Assembly: GCA_030042575.1 (NCBI GenBank) | Contig: JASHZK010000329.1 | Span: forward strand, 1 to 5,332 | DNA length: 5,332 nucleotides | Direction: 5' to 3' | From: Acidimicrobiales bacterium | GTDB lineage: Bacteria > Actinomycetota > Acidimicrobiia > Acidimicrobiales > UBA8190 | The notes under the pieces: model-generated | Databases searched by the model: none | The model's input: the letters and a program-made list of their open reading frames with translations, nothing else | What the model was told of the DNA's origin: nothing | Shown: piece by piece, positions 1 through 5,332 of the stretch | How positions within the stretch are numbered: position 1 is the first letter of the stretch | How the letters are laid out: the number at the start of each line of letters is the position of its first letter | Translations under genes and position numbers: made by a program

Positions 1-107
1 GACGATTTGCCCTTGCCGTTGCCGGTGTGCACCAGGACGATGGAATCGACTCGACGATGGCGCTGCGGTTCCTCGTGGCGAGGAAGCGGGAGGCGCGCTT
101 CGGGCAT
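1..107 (-). CDS. cobO: Corrinoid (cob(I)alamin) adenosyltransferase, N-terminal fragment cut by window edge
   Basis: This is the 5' end of a minus-strand gene that runs off the left edge; 35 full codons and two bases are visible. The reading is MPEARLPLPR..., followed by a beta strand (residues 23-26, IVLV) and then HTGNGKGKS at residues 27-35, with the next codon starting TC (Ser). HTGxGKGKS is the modified P-loop characteristic of the CobA/CobO family, which transfers the adenosyl group of ATP to the cobalt of reduced corrinoids in the cytoplasm during adenosylcobalamin synthesis. The polar 20-residue lead before the P-loop is also usual for actinobacterial CobO. The ATG at 107 is the only reasonable start: a TGA lies in frame three codons upstream (116-114), and a GAGG Shine-Dalgarno sits at 115-112, 4 nt from the start. 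The catalytic core lies outside the window, so the assignment rests on the P-loop and start context. Confidence 0.8.
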   Translation of the reverse strand, partial: MPEARLPLPRHEEPQRHRRVDSIVLVHTGNGKGKS

Positions 108-111
108 GGGA

Positions 112-115
112 CCTC
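112..115 (-). promoter_or_regulatory. Ribosome binding site of cobO
   Basis: On the minus strand the bases TGAGGT directly precede the cobO ATG, with GAGG at 115-112 and a 4-nt spacer. The spacing is slightly short. Together with the in-frame TGA that overlaps it (116-114), it fixes the cobO start at 107. Confidence 0.5.
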
Positions 116-130
116 ATTATGGTGCGGCAC

Positions 131-174
131 CGGGCGCCCGCTCGGCTCACCACGCTCCCCGGCCGTCCGGCCGG
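131..174. other. Pair of GC-rich palindromes in the MFS-cobO gap
   Basis: Two perfect dyads lie between the tandem repeat and cobO. CGGGCGCCCG at 131-140 is a 10-bp palindrome. CCGGCC (159-164) pairs with GGCCGG (169-174) around a 4-nt loop. Transcribed on the minus strand, the second could form a 6-bp all-GC stem. No T-rich run follows either of them in the minus direction, so they do not qualify as a canonical intrinsic terminator. They could slow or end MFS transcription, or shape the cobO leader. Such palindromes also arise by chance in very GC-rich spacers. Confidence 0.3.
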
Positions 175-200
175 CAGGCTCGGCACCGCAGCGCAGCGCA

Positions 201-257
201 CCCAGCGCACCGCAGCCCACCCAGCGCACCGCAGGGCACCCAGCGCACCGCAGGGCA
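201..257. repeat. Three tandem copies of a 19-bp GC-rich repeat
   Basis: Copies lie at 201-219, 220-238 and 239-257. The plus-strand unit is CCCAGCGCACCGCAGGGCA. The second and third copies are identical; the first differs only at the two bases 216-217 (CC in place of GG). The core GCACCGCAG occurs a fourth time at 183-191, out of the 19-bp register, followed by a short GCGCA-rich run, so an older degenerate copy may flank the array. The array sits between the MFS stop codon (267-269) and the cobO start and encodes nothing recognisable. It could be a slippage-derived repeat, a structured cobO leader or a 3'-end element of the MFS transcript; nothing here decides between these. Confidence 0.75.
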
Positions 258-266
258 CCCGACCTG

Positions 267-1736
267 TCAGATGACGGCCTCCGCCGGTGCCGTCTCCGAG
301 CCGGCCCCTGTCGGTACCACCCGCCGGTGGCGCTTGACGATCGTGTTGGCGGCGTCCTCGTCCTTGACGGTCGAGGCGACGATGGCGCCGGCGAGGGCAA
401 AGCCGGCGGCGGCCAGAAAAGCGACATGGAAACCGGCGAGGTGCGAGGAAGGACGCCCGACGGTGGTGGCGGCGGCGCCCACCGCCGAGAGCACGGTGGT
501 GAGGACGGCCACGCCGATGGCCCCGCCCAGCTGGCGCTGAGCGTTGAAGAAGGTCGATGCCCTCCCCATGTCGGCGGTGCTGATGGTGGCGAAGGCGGCG
601 GCTTGGGTGGGGACAAAGACGTTGGACATGGCCATGCCCATCTCGAAGAGGAGCAACCGGGCGATCCACAAGCTTGTGTGGTCGCCGACCAACGAGAGAC
701 AGGCCATGCCGACGGCGATGCCGACCAGGCCGCCCATCATGAGGCGGCGGGGCCCGAAACTCGGGTACAGGACCCGGGTCACGATCTGGGAACCGGCCAT
801 CACCCCCAGCGCCTCGGGGAAGGTGCTGAGCCCCGAGCCGAGGGCGGTGAGCCCCAGGCCGTACTGGTAGAAGAGCGCCACCATGTAGAGCACGCCCAGA
901 AAGGCGGCTGAGGCGAGGAACATGGTGCCGTTGGCGGAGCGAAAGAGCCGGTCCCGAAAGAGCCGCAGGTCGATGAGGGGCTGGGCCCGGCGCAACTCGA
1001 AGCGGACCAGCCACAGGAGAAGCAGCGCTCCGGCGACGCTGGTGGCGATGACATCGGTGGCGGACCAGCCCTTGACCGGCCCTTCGGACAGGCCGTACAT
1101 GAGCAGGCCGAAGCCGGTGCCGGAGAGGACCAGGCCACCGAGGTCGAAGGGCCCGGAGTCCGGCTTCTCCTGCTCGCGCAGGAAGAGCAGGCCGAAGGTG
1201 AGGGCGACGATCCCGATGGGCACGTTCACATAGAAGACCCACCGCCACGACAGGTCGGTCACGAACAACCCGCCCAGGACGGGCCCCAGGGCAGGAGCAA
1301 GGGCGGTGGGCACGAGCAGCACGGCCGCGGCCCGGACCCGCTCTGCAGGCGGGAAGGCCCGCCACATCATGGTCATGCCCACCGGCGTCATGAGCCCGCC
1401 GCCCACCCCCTGGAGCACCCGGAGCACGGTGAGCTCGCCCAGGCTGGAAGCCTGTCCGCACAGGGCCGAGGCCACGGTGAAGATGGCGATCGAGGCCAGC
1501 AGGACCCGGCGGGGGCCGAACCGATCGCCCAGCCAGCCCGAGGCCGGGATGAAGACCGCCAGACTGACCAGGAACCCGATGACCACCATGTCCACCCCGG
1601 TGGAGCGGACATGGAAGTCACGACCCAGCGTGGGCAGTGCCACGTTGACGATGGTGGTGTCCATGATGGTCATGAACAGGGCACCGACATAGACCACACC
1701 GATGGCGAGCCTCTGGCTGATCTCACGACGGGGCAT
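267..1736 (-). CDS. DHA2-family (EmrB/QacA-type) MFS drug-type exporter, 14 TM segments
   Basis: The product is a 489-residue inner-membrane proton antiporter of the DHA2 family, which typically exports hydrophobic drugs or metabolites. The diagnostic motifs appear in order: DTTIVNVALP in TM1 at residues 26-35 (motif D1, typical of DHA2); GWLGDRFGPRR at 67-77 (motif A, TM2-3 loop); LRVLQGVGGG at 105-114 (motif B, TM4); ALGPVLGG at 149-156 (antiporter motif C, TM5); SWRWVFYVNVPIG at 163-175; and RQLGGAIGVAV at 401-411 in the C-terminal half. Length and hydrophobicity fit 14 helices. The tail after about residue 457 is polar, and the gene ends in TGA at 269-267. I chose the ATG at 1736 because it gives the usual short polar lead before TM1. 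An extended frame starting at TTG 1823 or ATG 1814/1811 would add 25-29 atypical residues and overlap the extended frame of the divergent gene. No strong Shine-Dalgarno precedes 1736. The substrate is unknown. Confidence 0.92.
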   Translation of the reverse strand: MPRREISQRLAIGVVYVGALFMTIMDTTIVNVALPTLGRDFHVRSTGVDMVVIGFLVSLAVFIPASGWLGDRFGPRRVLLASIAIFTVASALCGQASSLGELTVLRVLQGVGGGLMTPVGMTMMWRAFPPAERVRAAAVLLVPTALAPALGPVLGGLFVTDLSWRWVFYVNVPIGIVALTFGLLFLREQEKPDSGPFDLGGLVLSGTGFGLLMYGLSEGPVKGWSATDVIATSVAGALLLLWLVRFELRRAQPLIDLRLFRDRLFRSANGTMFLASAAFLGVLYMVALFYQYGLGLTALGSGLSTFPEALGVMAGSQIVTRVLYPSFGPRRLMMGGLVGIAVGMACLSLVGDHTSLWIARLLLFEMGMAMSNVFVPTQAAAFATISTADMGRASTFFNAQRQLGGAIGVAVLTTVLSAVGAAATTVGRPSSHLAGFHVAFLAAAGFALAGAIVASTVKDEDAANTIVKRHRRVVPTGAGSETAPAEAVI

Positions 1737-1924
1737 GCCGTGGGCAGGATAGCGGTCCGCTCCCGGGGTCGGTCCGGGGACGATACGACAGAGCCCGGTC
1801 GGACGTGCCATCATCGTGGGCAACGAAGTGGCCGCTCACCCGGCTCTCCGTAGGCTCCATGGTGTCGGCACATGCGCGGCTTGGTCGTTCACCGGTGCCG
1901 GCGAATCGAAAGGCTCCCTTCGCA
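1737..1924. promoter_or_regulatory. Divergent intergenic region between MFS exporter and MMPL operon
   Basis: Because the two genes point away from each other, promoters in both directions should lie in these 188 bp. On the minus strand TATCCT (1751-1746) resembles a -10 box. On the plus strand TAGGCT (1851-1856) fits TAnnnT and would give a start near 1863, leaving a leader of about 60 nt before GTG 1925. Neither has a convincing -35 hexamer at 16-18 bp. The region 1757-1804 is rich in GGTC/GTCCGG words (for example GGTCGGTCCGGGGAC at 1768-1782 and CCCGGTCGGAC at 1794-1804), but I found no clean long palindrome that could be called an operator. The function as a regulatory spacer follows from gene orientation; the individual boxes are weak. 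Confidence 0.4.
1746..1751 (-). promoter_or_regulatory. Possible -10 box of the MFS gene, implying a near-leaderless mRNA
   Basis: The minus strand reads TATCCT here, ending 9 nt before the ATG at 1736. Transcription would then begin around 1740-1738, almost at the start codon, which would explain why no Shine-Dalgarno is visible. Leaderless mRNAs are common in actinobacteria. No good -35 box is seen, and a six-base match is weak evidence. Confidence 0.22.
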
Positions 1925-4180
1925 GTGCGTGCCATCGCCACCGCCTGTTTCCGCCACCGCCGGCTCGTGCTCTTCGTCTGGCTTATGGCCCTCGTCTCGA
2001 TGACGTTCGTGTCGAGGGCGGTGGGGACCAACTACACGAACTCCTTCTCGCTACCCAATACGGAGTCCACGAGGGCACTGGAACTGCTCGAGAACCTGTC
2101 GCCCGGCAACGCCGGAGACATCGAGCGCATCGTCTTCGAGACCTCGGGTGGCACCAAGGTGACCGACCCGGCGCTGGAAGCCCGGATCACGGCCATGCTC
2201 GGCCGGGTGGCGGCCCTGCCCGACGTGACGTCGGTGCAGTCACCCTACGGGGCTCCCGGCCAGATCAGCACTGGTGGCACCATCGCCTTCGCCAACGTGC
2301 AGTACGACATTCAGCCGCAGAACGCCACCACGGCCCAGGCCCAGAAGCTGGTGGCCACGGCCACGTCCGCCGGCACCAGGGGCCTCGAGGTGGCGGTCTC
2401 GGGCCAGATCGCCGAAGCGGCCAACCCCAAGTCCGTCGGGGGAACCGGGCCCGGCGTCCTGTTGGCGCTCGTCGTCCTCCTCATCGTCTTCGGCTCCATC
2501 TGCGCCGGGGTCCTTCCCATCCTCTCCGCCCTGTTGTCGCTGGGCACCGCCATCGCCGTGATCGGGATCTTGAGCAACGTCATGAAGATGCCGAACTTCT
2601 CCTCGGAGCTCGTGCTGCTCGTGGGGCTGGGCGTCGGCATCGACTACGCCCTGTTCATCGTCACCCGGCACCGCCAGGGACTCCTGGCGGGCTGGGACAC
2701 CGAGAGCTCGGTGGCCAACGCCGTGAACACCTCCGGGCGTGCCGTGCTCTTCGCCGGGATCATCGTCTGCATGGCCCTGCTCGGCATGTTCGCCCTGGGC
2801 GTCAGCTTCCTCTACGGCATGGCCGTGGCCGCCGCCATCGGGGTGGGATTCACCATGATCTCCGCTCTCACCCTGTTGCCCGCCATGCTCGGCTTCATCG
2901 GGCCCAAGGTCATGAGCAGGCGCCAGAAGCGAAGCCTGGCCACCGACGGACCCCGGGTGGTCGGCACGGGGACCAAGGGCTTCTGGCCGCGCTGGGCCAC
3001 TTGGCAATCCCGCCGTCCCTACGTGGGCGCCGTCGGAGCACTGGCCATCATCGTGGTGGTCGCCCTGCCCTTCTTCTCGATGCGCCTGGGATTGTCGGAC
3101 CAGGGCAACGATCCGCCCGGGACCACGACCCGCCAGGCCTACGACATGTTGGCCACCGGGTTCGGCCCCGGCTTCAACGGGCCGCTCGAAGTGGTGACCG
3201 TCGACCGACGGGGCGTCCAGCCTGCCGTGCTCGCCGCCCTCGGGCGGGCCATCGCCGCCCACAGCGACGTTGCCCACGTCAGCCCGCCGATCACCACCCC
3301 GGCCAGAAACGGCGTCACGGTGACGCTGATGCAGGTCTACCCCGACTCTTCTCCCCAGGCGGCGGCCACCACCACGCTGGTCGAGGATCTCCGTAGCCAG
3401 ACCGTCCCGGCTGCGGTCGGTGGGTCCGGGATGACCGTCCTGGTGGGCGGCACCACGGCGATCATGATCGATTTCACCCATGTGCTGGCCCAGAAACTCC
3501 CCCTCTTCATCGGGCTGGTGGTGGCCCTGTCCTTCGTCCTCCTCTCGGTGGTCTTCCGCAGCATCGTGATCCCTCTGACGGCGGCAGCCATGAACCTGCT
3601 CTCCATCGGTGCCGCCTTCGGCGCCGTGGTCGCGGTGTTCCAACACGGGACCCTGGGGTCCCTGTTCGGGGTGGGCCAGCCGGGACCGGTCGAATCGTTC
3701 CTTCCCGTCATGCTCTTCGCCATCCTCTTCGGGCTCTCCATGGACTACGAGGTCTTCCTGGTGGCGCGGATCCACGAGGAATGGCTGAAGTCGGGTGACA
3801 ATCGGACAGCGGTGCGCAACGGCCTGGCCGCCACCGGTAAGACCATCACCGCCGCCGCCCTGATCATGATCCTCGTGTTCGGCTCGTTCATCTTCGGAGG
3901 TCAGCTCATCATCAAGGAGTTCGGCCTGGCCTTGGCTGCCGGGATCTTCATGGACGCCGTGTTGATCCGGATGGCCATCGTTCCGGCGCTGATGTTCCTG
4001 TTCGGAAAAGCCAACTGGCGGTTCCCGGCTTGGCTCGACCGCGCCCTGCCCCGCTTGGCCGTCGACCCGTCCAAGGTGACCGTCGGCCTGGTCACACCGG
4101 AGGCCCCGGTGGCTCCGGTGGCTCCGGTGGCCCTGATGGCCACCGACGCAGAACCCGCAGCGGAACCCACTGCGGTGTAG
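1925..4180 (+). CDS. MMPL-family RND transporter
   Basis: The product is an inner-membrane, proton-driven RND transporter of the MMPL type; family members move lipids, siderophores or other hydrophobic compounds. The 751 residues show the usual two-fold layout: TM1 at about 14-31, extracytoplasmic porter domain 1 at about 35-175, TM2-6 at about 176-326, a basic cytosolic loop (MSRRQKRS, 330-337), TM7 at about 366-385, porter domain 2 at about 386-525, and TM8-12 at about 526-695. Both halves keep the proton-relay pair: GVGIDY (Asp240-Tyr241) and GLSMDY (Asp607-Tyr608). The ending NWRFPAWLDRALPRL (697-711) is typical. There is no long C-terminal cytoplasmic domain like that of MmpL3. I chose GTG 1925, preceded by AAAGG at 1909-1913, because VRAIATACFRHRRLVLF matches the usual N-terminus about ten residues before TM1. 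GTG 1895, ATG 1859 and GTG 1805 are open in frame but add atypical sequence. It is probably the first gene of an operon. The substrate cannot be inferred. Confidence 0.93.
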   Translation: MRAIATACFRHRRLVLFVWLMALVSMTFVSRAVGTNYTNSFSLPNTESTRALELLENLSPGNAGDIERIVFETSGGTKVTDPALEARITAMLGRVAALPDVTSVQSPYGAPGQISTGGTIAFANVQYDIQPQNATTAQAQKLVATATSAGTRGLEVAVSGQIAEAANPKSVGGTGPGVLLALVVLLIVFGSICAGVLPILSALLSLGTAIAVIGILSNVMKMPNFSSELVLLVGLGVGIDYALFIVTRHRQGLLAGWDTESSVANAVNTSGRAVLFAGIIVCMALLGMFALGVSFLYGMAVAAAIGVGFTMISALTLLPAMLGFIGPKVMSRRQKRSLATDGPRVVGTGTKGFWPRWATWQSRRPYVGAVGALAIIVVVALPFFSMRLGLSDQGNDPPGTTTRQAYDMLATGFGPGFNGPLEVVTVDRRGVQPAVLAALGRAIAAHSDVAHVSPPITTPARNGVTVTLMQVYPDSSPQAAATTTLVEDLRSQTVPAAVGGSGMTVLVGGTTAIMIDFTHVLAQKLPLFIGLVVALSFVLLSVVFRSIVIPLTAAAMNLLSIGAAFGAVVAVFQHGTLGSLFGVGQPGPVESFLPVMLFAILFGLSMDYEVFLVARIHEEWLKSGDNRTAVRNGLAATGKTITAAALIMILVFGSFIFGGQLIIKEFGLALAAGIFMDAVLIRMAIVPALMFLFGKANWRFPAWLDRALPRLAVDPSKVTVGLVTPEAPVAPVAPVALMATDAEPAAEPTAV
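4103..4129 (+). repeat. 9-bp tandem repeat encoding (Ala-Pro-Val)x3 in the MMPL tail
   Basis: The units GCCCCGGTG (4103-4111), GCTCCGGTG (4112-4120) and GCTCCGGTG (4121-4129) are in frame and encode three APV tripeptides at residues 727-735 of the transporter. They fall in the low-complexity tail after the last membrane helix, so copy-number change would keep the frame and probably have little effect on transport. The likely origin is replication slippage. Confidence 0.8.
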
Positions 4181-4183
4181 GTG
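4179..4183 (+). promoter_or_regulatory. Ribosome binding site of the DapB-like gene, overlapping the MMPL stop
   Basis: AGGTG here uses the last two bases of the MMPL TAG stop (4178-4180). It lies only 1 nt from ATG 4185 but 4 nt from GTG 4188. The spacing therefore favours GTG 4188 as the true start, giving MTYRVVQWATGNVG, although the difference is a single residue. The overlap with the upstream stop implies translational coupling. Confidence 0.45.
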
Positions 4184-4184
4184 A

Positions 4185-5255
4185 ATGGTGACATACCGAG
4201 TGGTGCAGTGGGCCACGGGCAACGTCGGCCGGGCCGCGGTGGAGGCCGTCGTCGGCCACCCGGACCTCGAGCTCGTGGGCTGCTGGGTCCATTCGGCGGA
4301 GAAAGACGGTGAGGACGTCGGATCCATGCTGGGACGGCCGCCCATGGGTGTGAGAGCCACCCGGGACGTCGACGCCCTGGTGGCGCTGGAAGCAGACTGC
4401 GTCGTCTACAGCCCGATCTTCGCCGACCCCACAGTGGTCAGCGCCCTCCTGGAATCGGGCAAGAACGTGGTGACACCCCTGGGCTGGTTCTACCCGGCCC
4501 CCGAAGAACGAGAGCGCTTCGACACCGTATGCCGTGAGGCGGGGGTCACCCTGCACGGCACAGGCATCCACCCGGGCGGGATAACCGAGCGTTTCCCGCT
4601 CATGGTCTCCGCCTTGTCCGGTTCGATCACGGCCGTGCGGGCCGAGGAGTTCTCCGATATCCGCACCTACGGCGCCCCCGACGTGATCAGGGACTGGATG
4701 CTGTTCGGCAAGACTCCCGAGGAGTCGCGCACGAGCGTCATGGCCGAGATGCTGGGCGCCGGCTTCCGCCAGTCGGTGCGCATGGTGGCCGACGAGCTGG
4801 GCTTCGACCTCGACCCCGAGATGCGCACCACCCATGACATGGCGGTGGCCACCGCCGCCATCGAGTCGCCCATCGGACCCATAGAGCCGGGGAAGGTCGC
4901 CGCCCAGCGCTTTCGCTGGGAAGGACTGGTCGACGGCCAGCCGGTGGTGACGGCGGCGGTCAACTGGCTCATGGGTGAGGAGCATCTCGACCCACCGTGG
5001 CTGTTCGGGTCGCAGGGCCCTCACTTCGAGGTGGAGATCACCGGGGACCCGAGCTGCCTGCTCACCTTCGAGAAGCTCCATCCCCAGACGGTGGAGGCCG
5101 GGCTGGTGCGCAATCCCGCAGTGGTGGCGACGGCCATGCATCTCGTCAACGCCGTGCCCTACGTGTGCCGGGCGGAGCCGGGACTGCTCAGCTATCTCGA
5201 GATGCCCCTCGTGGCCGGAAGGGCGGCCGCCCACCTGGGCAAGGGGCGGGCGTGA
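4185..5255 (+). CDS. DapB-like / 2,4-diaminopentanoate dehydrogenase-like NAD(P)-dependent oxidoreductase
   Basis: This cytoplasmic protein of 356 residues starts with a Rossmann fold: a beta strand (YRVVQW, 4-9) followed by the nucleotide-binding turn ATGNVGR (10-16), a helix, and LELVGCWV at 28-35. Then come the DCVVYSP strand (71-77), KNVVTPLGWFYP (93-104) and the conserved GTGIHPGGITERFP loop (125-138), which marks the group often annotated as dihydrodipicolinate reductase-like or NAD(P)H-dependent amine dehydrogenase. The C-terminal half (about 140-350) resembles the DAPDH C-terminal domain. At about 356 residues it is well above the roughly 250 of true lysine-pathway DapB, so a role in lysine synthesis is unlikely. 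In actinobacteria these paralogues are numerous and mostly uncharacterised. The start is ATG 4185 or GTG 4188, 4-7 nt after the MMPL stop, so the two genes are almost certainly co-transcribed. The true substrate is unknown; the family call is firm and the reaction is not. Confidence 0.87.
   Translation: MVTYRVVQWATGNVGRAAVEAVVGHPDLELVGCWVHSAEKDGEDVGSMLGRPPMGVRATRDVDALVALEADCVVYSPIFADPTVVSALLESGKNVVTPLGWFYPAPEERERFDTVCREAGVTLHGTGIHPGGITERFPLMVSALSGSITAVRAEEFSDIRTYGAPDVIRDWMLFGKTPEESRTSVMAEMLGAGFRQSVRMVADELGFDLDPEMRTTHDMAVATAAIESPIGPIEPGKVAAQRFRWEGLVDGQPVVTAAVNWLMGEEHLDPPWLFGSQGPHFEVEITGDPSCLLTFEKLHPQTVEAGLVRNPAVVATAMHLVNAVPYVCRAEPGLLSYLEMPLVAGRAAAHLGKGRA
5241..5246 (+). promoter_or_regulatory. 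Ribosome binding site of the SDR gene
   Basis: AAGGGG is a near-consensus Shine-Dalgarno within the last codons of the upstream gene, 5 nt from GTG 5252. It supports both the GTG start and real translation of the overlapping downstream frame. Confidence 0.6.
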
Positions 5256-5332
5256 TCCTCGATCGTTTCCGCCTCGACGGCCGGGTGGCCGTGGTCACCG
5301 GAGCCGGGCAGGGCATCGGCCGGGGAATCGCC
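5252..5332 (+). CDS. Short-chain dehydrogenase/reductase (SDR), N-terminal fragment cut by window edge
   Basis: Twenty-seven codons are visible before the window ends. They read (V/M)ILDRFRLDGR, the strand VAVVTG (12-17), and the cofactor motif TGAGQGIG at 16-23, which matches TGxxxGxG of classical SDRs (Thr16, Gly17, Gly21, Gly23). This motif binds the NAD(P) pyrophosphate. The GTG start at 5252 overlaps the TGA of the preceding gene in the four bases GTGA, and AAGGGG stands 5 nt upstream, so coupled translation in one operon is likely. The catalytic Ser-Tyr-Lys residues and everything that would show substrate class lie beyond the edge. Many SDRs in such settings are annotated as 3-oxoacyl-ACP reductase or hydroxysteroid-dehydrogenase-like, but that choice cannot be made here. 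Confidence 0.88.
   Translation, partial: MILDRFRLDGRVAVVTGAGQGIGRGIA

Noticed and set aside
131..174. Intrinsic terminator for the MFS gene
   Set aside because: GC stems exist, but no T-rich run follows in the direction of transcription, so they are listed only as palindromes.
108..266. Cobalamin riboswitch upstream of cobO
   Set aside because: The position would suit one, but the minus-strand sequence shows no B12-box-like core (GCCACTG-type) or the accompanying conserved blocks. The gap is only 159 nt, and more than a third of it is tandem repeat.
27..911. Plus-strand open frame (294 codons) across cobO, the repeats and the MFS 3' end
   Set aside because: It is biased in composition and spans the tandem repeat and antisense to two recognisable genes, with no family motif.
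1757..1804. Operator formed by the repeated GTCGGTCCGG/CCCGGTCGGAC words
   Set aside because: The arms do not pair as a good inverted repeat and are not clean direct repeats. Similar words are expected in GC-rich spacer.
1816..3396. Second plus-strand frame (526 codons) inside the MMPL gene
   Set aside because: It is an Arg/His/Gly-rich out-of-frame reading of the transporter. The MMPL frame has all the conserved motifs and no sign of frameshift.
2240..4360. Long minus-strand open frame (706 codons) opposite the MMPL gene
   Set aside because: It is a high-GC shadow: Gly, His, Asp and Gln-rich with no domain or membrane pattern. It lies opposite a complete, motif-bearing transporter and crosses into the next gene.
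4092..5234. Minus-strand open frame (380 codons) opposite the DapB-like gene
   Set aside because: It has shadow composition (His, Gly, Arg-rich, no fold signals) and covers a gene with a clear Rossmann fold.

Overview
The window is high-GC DNA with dense coding, GTG as well as ATG starts, and protein families typical of Actinomycetota: an MmpL-type RND transporter, a DHA2 drug exporter, and the DapB-like/2,4-diaminopentanoate-dehydrogenase-like oxidoreductases that are numerous in mycobacteria and Acidimicrobiia. I infer a chromosomal segment of an actinobacterium, possibly Acidimicrobiia or a mycobacterial relative. The sequence alone does not fix the genus, and GC was judged by eye, not counted. 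There are no insertion sequences, phage genes, tRNA/rRNA genes or CRISPR arrays.

Layout. (1) Positions 1-107, minus strand: the first 35 codons of a corrinoid adenosyltransferase (cobO), recognised from its P-loop, running off the left edge. (2) 108-266: a GC-rich intergenic stretch with three 19-bp tandem repeats and short palindromes. (3) 267-1736, minus strand: a complete 14-TM DHA2/EmrB-QacA-type MFS exporter. (4) 1737-1924: the divergent intergenic region, which must hold the promoters in both directions. (5) 1925-4180, plus strand: a complete MMPL/RND transporter with both proton-relay Asp-Tyr pairs. (6) 4185-5255, plus strand: a DapB-like/DAPDH-like NAD(P)-dependent oxidoreductase. (7) 5252-end, plus strand: the first 27 codons of a short-chain dehydrogenase/reductase, cut by the right edge.

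The three plus-strand genes are spaced as one operon: 4 nt between the first two, and a 4-nt GTGA stop/start overlap between the second and third. Two redox enzymes translated together with an RND lipid/hydrophobe-type transporter suggest modification and transport of a hydrophobic metabolite, but no substrate can be named from sequence. The divergent MFS exporter may answer to the same signal, but no regulator gene is present here. Overall this looks like an ordinary chromosomal region. The points most worth checking are the MMPL-oxidoreductase-SDR operon and the tandem repeat ahead of cobO.
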